Shown: one piece after another, positions 48,387 to 56,029 of the stretch | Numbering within the stretch: position 1 is the stretch's first letter | How the letters are laid out: the number at the start of each line of letters is the position of its first letter | Assembly (NCBI GenBank): GCA_024707265.1 | Contig: JANQAB010000002.1 | Span: 640,188 to 704,187, forward strand | Length of the DNA: 64,000 bases | Direction of reading: 5' to 3' | Source: Sporocytophaga sp. | GTDB lineage: Bacteria; Bacteroidota; Bacteroidia; Cytophagales; Cytophagaceae | Notes under the pieces: generated by a model | What the model was told of the DNA's origin: nothing | Seen by the model: only the letters and a program-made list of their open reading frames with translations | Databases searched by the model: none | Program-made: the position numbers and the translations under genes

Positions 48387-48593
48387 ATGTTAATTTTTTT
48401 CGAAGAGAAATGCCGAACATATTCCAATAAAAAGAAATTTGGTATTTGCGATGATCCTTCACCTGCAAAAAATCCAGCTTACATTGATGAAGCATGTGGT
48501 GAAAAATGGATTGCCGTTGTAATAAATGAAGATAGGCATTTAGTTTCATTCACAGCGATTGATAATTGTATTGAAATTAAGAAAATTGATAAT
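48387..48593 (+). pseudogene. N-terminal part of PD-(D/E)XK-like protein, interrupted by IS21
   Basis: The first 69 codons (MLIFFEEKCRTYSNKKKF onwards) of a gene that directly follows the ATPase. It runs into the IS21 left end at 48594. The remainder is at 51207-51515. Removing the element and one copy of the 5-bp duplication gives one open frame of 171 codons. This half contains CDDPSPAKNPAYID and WIAVVINED, with no family I can name. Confidence 0.8.
48589..48593. repeat. Target-site duplication of IS21, left copy
   Basis: ATAAT, repeated exactly at 51202-51206. Confidence 0.85.
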
Positions 48594-48660
48594 TCCGGTG
48601 AAATTGAGCCACCCTTCCGGCCTAAATTGAGCCACCCTGTTTTGATTTTGCAAAGTTAAT

Positions 48661-49404
48661 TTAGGCAGATTTTTTGGATGATTTAGCTTTTCTTAAAGAT
48701 TCTCCTTTTAATTCAATTTTGTGTGCATTGGCTGTCATTCTGTCCATGATAGCGTCAGCGAGTGTAGGTTCTCCAATGTATTCATGCCATTTGTTTACTG
48801 GAAGCTGCGATGTTACCATGATGGACTTTTTACCATATCTGTCTTCCAGCATTTGTAATAGGGCTAATCTCAGGTTGTTGTCAATCGGCTGCAAGCCGAA
48901 GTCGTCGAGGATTATCAGGTGAACCTTCTCTATCTGATTTAACATTTTTACGTAAGTGCCTTCAAGTTTTGATTGAGCAATTTTTTCAAGTAACCTTGTC
49001 ATTCCCATATAAAGTACCTTATATCCCATAGCACAGACCTGTCTTCCAAGGGCACAAGCCAGATAGCTTTTGCCACAACCTGTAGCTCCTGTTATCAGAA
49101 CATTTTCCGCTCTTTCTATAAAACCGCAGTCAGCCAATATCGCGAGCTTATCGTTGGTAAAGTTTCTTTCCGATGAGCAATGTATCTGCTCCAGAACTGC
49201 GTTATACCGCAGTTTGCTGAGCCTGATATACATTTGTGTTTTCTTATGGGTTCGGTACTGGAGCTCTGCTTCTGCCAGTCTTGCAATAGCTTCATGTAAT
49301 GATAGCTGTTCATGTATCGGCATTGATAAGAATGCTTCGTACGCTTTGCCCATTCCTGTAAGCTTTAGATTATAAAGTTGCTCAAGTGTTTGTCTGGTGT
49401 TCAT
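48661..49404 (-). CDS. istB: IS21-family helper ATPase IstB
   Basis: IstB is the AAA+ ATPase, related to DnaC, that assists the IstA transposase in target choice. The 247-residue protein has Walker A GATGCGKSYLACALG (near residue 106), Walker B LIILDDFGLQP (near 170) and MVTSQLPVNKWHEYI, all standard. Complete. It lies 27 bp downstream of istA. Confidence 0.95.
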   Translation of the reverse strand: MNTRQTLEQLYNLKLTGMGKAYEAFLSMPIHEQLSLHEAIARLAEAELQYRTHKKTQMYIRLSKLRYNAVLEQIHCSSERNFTNDKLAILADCGFIERAENVLITGATGCGKSYLACALGRQVCAMGYKVLYMGMTRLLEKIAQSKLEGTYVKMLNQIEKVHLIILDDFGLQPIDNNLRLALLQMLEDRYGKKSIMVTSQLPVNKWHEYIGEPTLADAIMDRMTANAHKIELKGESLRKAKSSKKSA

Positions 49405-49431
49405 TTTAATTGATTTTTAATTGGTTTAACA

Positions 49432-50984
49432 TTAATATTCTTTAGGACCTCTGATGTTTTCATGAACAGGTATGGTGATCTGTGATGATGGCTCTTCCTG
49501 CTTATCCCTGTTATTGGATAATATGTTTTCAATAGTTTTGTATGACAGATATCCGGCATACAGACCTATTCTACAGGCGTTATTTGTACGTTCATTTCCA
49601 TATTTATCGGCCAGGCGCAAAAGACCTCTACAGGAAAGAAAGGCTTGTTGAGTAAACTGCCTTGATTCAAGCAGGCCGCTTACCACCTGTAGAAAGTATT
49701 CTCCTATAGGTTTGGCCTTTTGTAAAAAGTAGTCTTTATCCCATCCCAGAGTCTCTTTATATTTGAGGTGACTGGTAGGCATGTGAGTATCTGTAGTTGT
49801 GTAACAGTGTTTCTGGTAGTTCCTTTTATGAGCTGCTATTCTTTTGTGATCCAGGTAAACCTCAACTTGTTCGCTGTCATATACAATGGTGGTTTGTTTA
49901 CCTATGTATTGATAAGGAACGCTATAGTAGTGCATGTCCTGTCCTAGCAAGACATGATAGTTCTTCTGCACTTTAGCTCTGACTGAATATTTCACTTCAA
50001 AGGCTTGTAGTGGAAGGGGTTAAGCAAAGGTTGTTCATCCTGGACAAATCGATCTTTTCTGGAATAATCCTTTTTCTGCATCAAGCAACCATTATGTTTT
50101 TCCAAATTCAACTTTATGTGGTAATTCAACTCTGAGAGGCTATAAACCACGTTGTCTCTTAATGGGGCATAAATACGCTTGTATGCAAGATCTACAGACT
50201 TTTCTACACGGGCCTTGTCTTTAGGCTTTTCCACACGTGTAGCCGACAGGGTGGTGTTATAGAAAACGGAGAACTGTTCTGCAAGGGCAGTAAAGGTTGG
50301 TTCATAGCGGTCGCTTTTTATCACCATTTGCCTCATGTTATCTGTGAGAATTGAAGCGGGAGCTCCTCCAAAGTATTGCAGACACCGGTTTAATGCTCCC
50401 ACTAACTGATCAAGGGTAGCATTATGCAAGGCTTCAACATAGGTATAACCGCTATAGGGCAATACAGCAACGAAAACAGGACATTCTAAGACTTCACCGC
50501 TGGTCTTGTCGATATAGGAAAGTTTCTTTCCCGCAAAGTCAATCTCTAAAACTTCTGCAGGCTTATGCTGTTGTGGCATCACTGCATTGCGAATCTGACT
50601 ATAGGTATTCAGGTGCTCACAAAATTGTTGATAGGAATAGCCGTCAGGATCTTCTCTGCGATATTCTTCCCACAACAACATTCGGGTTACTCCGGTGCGC
50701 TTAAGCTCTGAAAGGTAATGCCCCAGCTTGGGAGATAAACGACCATACCGTTCATCCTTTCTGCTTTCGATAGCATGATTATAGACAACACTACCCAGAG
50801 TATCGTCTGAGAGAGAGAGTAATTGATTAAAGTCATATCCCGAGGTTTTAAACCGTTTTAAGTAGGTGGCAACTGTATTGCGACTCATGCCAAGTGTATT
50901 GGCAATTTGTCGTTCTGAGAGGCCGGAAATGAGTAATTGTAATAGTCTGCGTATTTGCAACATGGTTTTAGCTTGGTTAGCCAT
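49432..50984 (-). CDS. istA: IS21-family transposase IstA; one frameshift
   Basis: IstA carries an N-terminal helix-turn-helix (SERQIANTLGMSRNTVATYL) and the DDE integrase core: LEIDFAGKKLSY (first Asp), SILTDNMRQMV (second Asp) and KDKARVEKSVDLAYKRIY (Glu). As read the protein stops at 49992 (FHYKPLK) and the remainder begins in another frame. Adding one base to the A run 49999-50001 gives PFEVKYSVRAKVQKNYHVLL, the usual IstA join, and 517 residues. Most likely a sequence error rather than programmed frameshifting. Confidence 0.92.
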
Positions 50985-51033
50985 AAATTCTTCAGCTTAA
51001 AAAGCTGAAGTTACAGTTGCAAAATCAAAAAAA

Positions 51034-51201
51034 GTGGCTCAGTTTATGCCGGAATGGCAGTTCTTAAAATTGAAAAAATACAAATTTAAGTGGCTCAGTT
51101 TGGTCCGGAATTCCCTGATTCTTCTACTAAAAAGTGGCTCAGTTTGGTCCGGAATCAGTGGCTCAGTTTAGTCCGGAATTACTGGCTCAATTTAGTCCGG
51201 A
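51034..51201. repeat. Five 20-22-bp terminal repeats at the IS21 right end
   Basis: The copies start at 51034, 51090, 51134, 51158 and 51182. They share TGGCTCA, then ATTT or GTTT, then CCGGAAT. Spacing falls from 56 to 44 and then to 24 bp. These are probably transposase binding sites. Confidence 0.88.
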
Positions 51202-51206
51202 ATAAT
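51202..51206. repeat. Target-site duplication of IS21, right copy
   Basis: ATAAT, identical to 48589-48593. Confidence 0.85.
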
Positions 51207-51515
51207 CAGAAAATGGATGGGGGGATGGAGAAACGTTGTGACGGTGTTTTAACTTTTCAGCCTGTGGCTATTTTTGTTGAGTTAAAAGAACGTGGAGCAT
51301 TAGGCATTGGATGGGTAAAAGATGCTGAAAAGCAACTTAGAGTGAGCATTGCACATTTTGAAAACACTATTCAATCGGTTGATTTTACTCAAAAGAAAGC
51401 ATACATTGCTAATAGCGAGCACCCAAAGTTCAAGGAGAGTCAATCCATGCGAATGGAAAAGTTTCTTGCGGAAACTGGCTATGTATTAAGAATTGAAAAT
51501 AGAATTACTCTTTAA
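51207..51515 (+). pseudogene. C-terminal part of PD-(D/E)XK-like protein, interrupted by IS21
   Basis: The last 102 residues of the interrupted gene. They hold KRCDGVLTFQPVAIFVELKE: Asp81, then Glu94 and Lys96 in the rebuilt protein (D-x12-E-x-K), the active-site pattern of PD-(D/E)XK nucleases, followed by WVKDAEKQLRVSIAHFE, with a Gln and helix as in many such folds. The frame is in phase with 48387-48593 after removing the IS21. A frame reading through the IS21 terminal repeats (from 51090) exists but its first part is element sequence. Confidence 0.78.
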
Positions 51516-51599
51516 GTTTTCAATTCTTACCTAGCTGATGTTCGATTATATCGAGTACAATCTTGGGATTGAGATATGATTAGATTGTTAAAGTGCATA

Positions 51600-52574
51600 T
51601 TATTCCCCAGGAAAATACTTCCCTTCTAATCTTATCGCCAGATCTTCAATATCCTCTTTTCTTGCTAAGACATCAATCCATTTATCAGGAATGGCATTGT
51701 ATCCATAATATAATCCAGCCAAGCCACCAGTAACAGCTCCTGTGGTATCTGTATCCGACCCTAAGTTAACAGCTTTTAATACTGCATCTCTATAACTATC
51801 CGTGTTTAAAAAGCACCACAAAGCAGATTCCAGTGTATGAAGCACATAGCCCGAAGCACTCAGTTCTTCCTCTTTATATTCAAATATAGGTTTAATATCA
51901 TAGAAACTGTCAGGTTTGGATATAGTCCTGTTAAATCTGAATATTTCCTCATCAGAAAGAATGGAGTTTTCTTCCAGATAATTTCTCACCCTTTCGCGTG
52001 AATTGTAGAGTGCTTCAAGTTTATCTTTCTCCACAAGCAGTTCCAATGCAAATTCGAGATAAATAAAACAAGCAACTATTGATCTGATATGCGCATGTGT
52101 CAAAGAAGAAACTTCTTTTACTTTTTGAAAACGCTCCTCTATCTTTTTGTCCTTGATGTAAAAAAGTAAAGGCATAATGCGCATAAGAGATCCGTTGCCA
52201 TTGCTACGCTCATCACTACCACCTGCTTGTGTAGGCAGTACTCCGTTTTTTAATTTCCAGATAGCCCCGGATGTAGCAATGCCAACATCAAATACAGTCC
52301 CTTTTGGAGTCCAGTAGGCATGCTCATACCAATTTATAAATCTTCTCGCCTGATCGTTTAGATCATATCCCTCGCACAAACTCTCAGCAAGGCAGAAGGT
52401 AAGAGAACTGTCATCAGACCATGTTCCAGTTGGTTGATTATGTGTACCAAACCCTATCATGTCCGAAACAGGGTTTTGTGCAAGGATATTTCTTTCTAAA
52501 AATTCCACTGGTACTCCTAACGCATCACCTACGGGAATCCCAAACAAAATGCCTTTGCAAATTTCTCTCGACAT
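51600..52574 (-). CDS. ADP-ribosylglycohydrolase (DraG-like)
   Basis: These enzymes remove ADP-ribose from proteins or nucleic acids with two metal ions. The 324-residue protein has GIPVGDALGVPVEF (near residue 10), TGTWSDDSSLTFCLAESL with metal-binding acidic residues (near 50), and NLGSDTDTTGAVTGGLAGLYYG (near 270) with the second set. Complete. It lies just past the ATPase/nuclease module on the opposite strand. Its substrate is unknown; DraG, ADP-ribosyl-arginine and DNA/RNA-directed members cannot be told apart from sequence alone. Confidence 0.9.
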   Translation of the reverse strand: MSREICKGILFGIPVGDALGVPVEFLERNILAQNPVSDMIGFGTHNQPTGTWSDDSSLTFCLAESLCEGYDLNDQARRFINWYEHAYWTPKGTVFDVGIATSGAIWKLKNGVLPTQAGGSDERSNGNGSLMRIMPLLFYIKDKKIEERFQKVKEVSSLTHAHIRSIVACFIYLEFALELLVEKDKLEALYNSRERVRNYLEENSILSDEEIFRFNRTISKPDSFYDIKPIFEYKEEELSASGYVLHTLESALWCFLNTDSYRDAVLKAVNLGSDTDTTGAVTGGLAGLYYGYNAIPDKWIDVLARKEDIEDLAIRLEGKYFPGE

Positions 52575-52709
52575 AAAAATTTTTTAACAATCATTCAATA
52601 AAGCAATTTACTAATATTTGGGATTTTTAGTAACACGCTCTTTTAAATTCGTTACGCAAGATGAGAGAAAAATCGGATGCGGGTTTAAAAATGGGGAATG
52701 GAAAGCATC

Positions 52710-53210
52710 TTAATAATGTCTCCAGGGAAGCTTATTCTTTTTAAGAATGGCGTTAGCCAAAGAATCAATGCACATCCAGGAGGGCTTGGGGTAACTGTGA
52801 TTTATAACATAGTCATTGAAATCTTTTTCGTTTACGAAGCCTTTTTCTTTATTAACTTTTGTGTCGATGATAAACCATCCTGTTGGAGCAATTGTGCGGT
52901 TTACGAAAGTGTTGCCTCCATCACCAATGTTACCGCTTAGAATATAAATAATGCTATCTTTTATATCAACTTTTTTGACATTGTAAGTTCCAAGTAATTT
53001 AACAAAAGCCATGTCCCATCTGCTTATGCTATCCTGAGGATTGGTTTTAAGTTCGTATGGCTTTATTAAAGGAATTCTCATCCAATCATATCCACTGATG
53101 TTTTCATAAAAAGAATCAGGGTTCTGCTTTTCAATTTTGTTCATGCATCCCAAAAGAATGGTTGCTAGAAAAATGGACATTACTGTGATTATTACCTTTC
53201 TCTTTTTCAT
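52710..53210 (-). CDS. Lipoprotein of unknown function
   Basis: The protein of 166 residues has a lipoprotein signal (VIITVMSIFLATILLGC, Cys near residue 22). No family that I recognise. The body contains PKPSWMCIDSLANAI near the end and ends KLPWRHY. The inner ATG at 53210 (MKKRKVIITV) gives a standard signal; an ATG at 53228 adds six residues. Isolated gene. Confidence 0.6.
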   Translation of the reverse strand: MKKRKVIITVMSIFLATILLGCMNKIEKQNPDSFYENISGYDWMRIPLIKPYELKTNPQDSISRWDMAFVKLLGTYNVKKVDIKDSIIYILSGNIGDGGNTFVNRTIAPTGWFIIDTKVNKEKGFVNEKDFNDYVINHSYPKPSWMCIDSLANAILKKNKLPWRHY

Positions 53211-53398
53211 ATTCCTTTTAGTTTTCATTTGAACATATTTTTGATCCGCCTAATAAAAATTTTCATTCATCAATCAATCGGTTGTTATGTTGCCGACCTG
53301 TCCAGGTAACAGGCCGGCAAACAATAAAAATAGATAAGATTAAAAAAGGAGTTTACTTATAAACGCAAGGAATATGTATCCCATTAAAAGTACTGATT

Positions 53399-54067
53399 CT
53401 AAAATTTTAAGATTAGATTTACACTAGGTGTAGTTAATTGAATGCCCAAAGATTTGTCTTTATTAGTATTCATGCGATTGGTATGAGGGTCGATATTGGA
53501 TCGATAGGAGGTCTCACTCTTGTAAAAACTGTAATAGATTCTTGGTGACCAATTTACTCCTATTCCTAAATAACTATTAAAGCTATAAACGGCTCCGATT
53601 GTATATCCTGCCCCAATAGTTTGAGTATTTCGAGAAGTTTCATCATTTGAGTTTAAGTTATTGTTGGTGTAGGCTCTATAAACTGAAAATCCATAAGATA
53701 AGTCCGGACCATGAAATAAGGTAACCTTCGGGGATAAGTAAGACCTTTTTTCAATACCTAAATTTAAACTAATGCTTTGGTTGTTTTGATTGACATTAAA
53801 ATGTTCGAATGAATTATAATTATCATCAGAATAAAAGGAATTCCGATCTGATTTGCCTTTGTTAAAATCGAAAGTGATACCAGCCTTAAAAAAAGTTCTT
53901 GAGTTTAAACCTCTCTTGTAGGTTACGCCGGGGCTAAAAAAATTTGCCCAGATTTCATTTTTCTTATACTGTATGGTATCCTGTGCTTTCAAATCTCCAA
54001 TAGAAAGAAACAATAGGAAGATTATACTTCCGGAAAAAATGATTTTGTTAAAAATGATCTGTCTCAT
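53399..54067 (-). CDS. Outer-membrane beta-barrel-like protein, paralogue 1
   Basis: The 222-residue protein has a signal peptide (IIFSGSIIFLLFLSIGDLKAQ) and alternating amphipathic strands ending in aromatic residues (YSFNSYLGIGVNWSPRIYYSF; final LTTPSVNLILKF with a terminal Phe), the pattern of small outer-membrane barrels. It is 40-50% identical by eye to the next gene, with which it shares the upstream 100 bp. Function unknown. Confidence 0.72.
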   Translation of the reverse strand: MRQIIFNKIIFSGSIIFLLFLSIGDLKAQDTIQYKKNEIWANFFSPGVTYKRGLNSRTFFKAGITFDFNKGKSDRNSFYSDDNYNSFEHFNVNQNNQSISLNLGIEKRSYLSPKVTLFHGPDLSYGFSVYRAYTNNNLNSNDETSRNTQTIGAGYTIGAVYSFNSYLGIGVNWSPRIYYSFYKSETSYRSNIDPHTNRMNTNKDKSLGIQLTTPSVNLILKF

Positions 54068-54530
54068 ATAGTTTTTTCTTCAAATCTATGTGTTTGAACC
54101 AAAAGCTGAAACAGGGATTGAGTATGCGCAGAGAAATTTGAGTGAATGCGGACTTTTTTTTAGTTTATGAAGTCCCGTTCAGAAAGCAAAATTATGATTA
54201 TCTTTTATACAGATTTATATACATACCAAAGAAGGGCCAGGAGCTTTACTAGCTTTGTTTAAAACAAAGCTAGTAAAGCTTTCCTTAAGCAGGAATAGGA
54301 ATATGTTTTGTTGTAACAGGAAAGTCTTATGTATGATTAAATTGAAGGTAATTGTGTATCGTCGGTTATACAAAGACTGGATCTATCATCAAAAGCAAAA
54401 TGATGAATGAAATAAGGTGATTAAACCATTGACAATCTTAATTGGAAAGTCTTCTGGTTTGGTCAAAAAAATAATACAAAAAAAATGTTAAAGATCAGAG
54501 CTGAAGAACACCCTGATAATTGTAAAGATT
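54068..54530. other. Intergenic region with lytTR remnant and a 39-bp palindrome (463 bp)
   Basis: The part next to the paralogue-1 start repeats the region upstream of paralogue 2 and includes a remnant of the lytTR gene end (about 54165-54185, reading FLNGTS and stop on the minus strand). A 39-bp palindrome lies at 54242-54280. No gene. Confidence 0.6.
54242..54280. repeat. 39-bp near-perfect palindrome
   Basis: Arms of 19 bp (AGCTTTACTAGCTTTGTTT and its exact complement) are separated by one base. No T run follows directly on either side. It could be a terminator or a protein-binding or replication-linked site; it could also be the remains of an insertion. Confidence 0.8.
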
Positions 54531-55187
54531 CTAAAATTTTAAAATTAAATTAACATCCGGAGTGGCTAATTGTACACCAAATGTATTAGCTTGACTGATG
54601 TATGTTTGATTGACTTGAGTATTTGGATTGATAAATATGCTTTCTGTTTTGGAGAAGTTATAGTAAATATACGGAAACCAGTTTATGCCAATTCCTAAGA
54701 AACTATTAAAGTTATAAATTGCCCCAATCGTATAGCCAGCCCCAAACTTTTGGTTCTTGTGATTGGTTTCATTGTACATGTTTCTTGCACTACCCTTTCT
54801 TTTATTATTTGAATATCCATAAAGTAATTCAGGGCCGTGATATAATGTCATTTTAGATGAAATAATGACTCTTTTCTCTATGCCCAATGATATACTATTA
54901 TATTGAATATTTTTAAAGTATCCATAAATTTTATTGCTATTGAGATTATTATTATAGTTGTTATGAATGGATAGACCTTTACTAAAATCCAAAGTGACAC
55001 CAACTTTAAGAAAAGTTTTCGGGTTTAATGATCTCTTATAGTTTGCTCCTGAATTAAAGAAATTTATCCATACTTCATTTTTCTTAAACGGTATGTTATC
55101 CTGGGCATTCAGGTTTCCAATTAATAAAAACAATAAAAATATAAAGCTTATAGAAAAAATGATTTTGTTAAAAATGATCTGTTTCAT
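54531..55187 (-). CDS. Outer-membrane beta-barrel-like protein, paralogue 2
   Basis: The 218-residue paralogue of the preceding gene. It has the same signal peptide style (IIFSISFIFLLFLLIGNLNAQ) and strand pattern (YNFNSFLGIGINWFPYIYYNF; final Phe in LATPDVNLILKF). It lies 98 bp after the LytTR gene on the same strand, so it may be controlled by it. Function unknown. Confidence 0.72.
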   Translation of the reverse strand: MKQIIFNKIIFSISFIFLLFLLIGNLNAQDNIPFKKNEVWINFFNSGANYKRSLNPKTFLKVGVTLDFSKGLSIHNNYNNNLNSNKIYGYFKNIQYNSISLGIEKRVIISSKMTLYHGPELLYGYSNNKRKGSARNMYNETNHKNQKFGAGYTIGAIYNFNSFLGIGINWFPYIYYNFSKTESIFINPNTQVNQTYISQANTFGVQLATPDVNLILKF

Positions 55188-55285
55188 ATAGTTTTTTCTT
55201 CAAAACTATGTGTCTGAACCAGTAGCTGAAACAGGAATTGAGTGTACGCAGTAAAATTTGAGTGAAAGAGTCTTTTTTTTTTAGT

Positions 55286-56029
55286 TTATGAAGACCCGTT
55301 TAGAAACTGAAAGAATAAGGATTTGGCTCTTTGTGAGATAATTACACTACCGCCGTTTTTGAGTGTCAAAGTTCCGTCATTTTTTATTTCTTCAATAAAA
55401 TCAATATTAATCAGGTGACTTTTATGAACCCTGAAGAATTTGGACGGGGGCAGATTTTCCTCAAAATATTTTAAAGTTTTAGCCACTGTAATGATTCTTG
55501 AATCAGTCAGGAAAACTTTGGAATAATTAGAGTCAGCATCGCAACGGATTATTTCATCGGCTGAAACTAAAATATGCCCATCTCTTACCGACAAAGGAAT
55601 TTTACTATTTGTGTTGGAGCGGGTAGAGGCTAAAAGTTCCTGTAGTTTATCACGTGAATGAAGACTTTGATTCCGCTTTTTATATTTCTCAATAGTCTTT
55701 TCCAGTTTATCTACATCAATAGGTTTGGTCAAATAATTAAGTGCCAGGTGATCAAAGGCTTTGTCGCGGTACTCACCATAAGCGGTTGTAAATATGACTT
55801 CATAATCCATTTCAGAAGTTTGTTCCAGTATTTCAAAACCCGTATTGTTTCCCAGTTTTATATCCAGAAATATCAGGTCAGGGTTATGTTTCTTGATCTG
55901 AGCGACAGCCTGAGGTACACTGGATGCTGTTCCTGCAATCTCAACATCAGCTATGAAACTTTTAATAATATCTTTTAATACCTCAATGGCAGAAGGTTCA
56001 TCATCTATTATTAAAGCCTTAATTAACAT
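55286..56029 (-). CDS. LytTR-type response regulator
   Basis: The 247-residue protein has a receiver domain (IIDDEPSA, phospho-acceptor Asp56 in LIFLDIKLG, KPID Lys) and a C-terminal LytTR DNA-binding domain (residues ~145-245, FFRVHKSHLINIDFIEEI). Pairs with the sensor kinase directly upstream, whose 3' end overlaps its start by 11 bp. Probably controls nearby genes, possibly the duplicated beta-barrel genes downstream (inference). Confidence 0.93.
   Translation of the reverse strand: MLIKALIIDDEPSAIEVLKDIIKSFIADVEIAGTASSVPQAVAQIKKHNPDLIFLDIKLGNNTGFEILEQTSEMDYEVIFTTAYGEYRDKAFDHLALNYLTKPIDVDKLEKTIEKYKKRNQSLHSRDKLQELLASTRSNTNSKIPLSVRDGHILVSADEIIRCDADSNYSKVFLTDSRIITVAKTLKYFEENLPPSKFFRVHKSHLINIDFIEEIKNDGTLTLKNGGSVIISQRAKSLFFQFLNGSS

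Larger units (their letters stand above)
48594..51201 (-). mobile_element. IS21-family insertion sequence
   Basis: A 2608-bp element with istA and istB on the minus strand. The ends carry repeated terminal sequences of the form TGGCTCA(A/G)TTT-GTCCGGAAT: two copies at the left (48594-48612, 48615-48635) and five at the right (51034-51055, 51090-51111, 51134-51155, 51158-51179, 51182-51201). An inner GATTTTGCAA / TTGCAAAATC pair extends the inverted ends. The 5-bp target duplication ATAAT flanks it. Insertion is inside the gene following the ATPase. Confidence 0.93.

Noticed and set aside
49992..50010. Programmed frameshift making IstA from two frames
   Set aside because: The site is only an AAA run, the join needs one added base, and many other genes in the window carry the same kind of one-base break.
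51034..51203. Regularly repeated 22-bp units that could suggest a CRISPR array
   Set aside because: Spacing is unequal (56, 44, 24, 24 bp), the units match the IS21 left end, and no cas genes are near. They are IS21 terminal repeats.
47145..51515. Identification as PARIS, Gabija or Septu
   Set aside because: The ATPase has no TOPRIM domain (not Gabija), and the partner has neither HNH (Septu) nor a recognisable TOPRIM-type AriB (PARIS). I could not make a positive match.
51090..51515. A 141-residue gene starting inside the IS21 end
   Set aside because: Its first part is made of translated terminal repeats; only the part after 51206 belongs to the interrupted gene.
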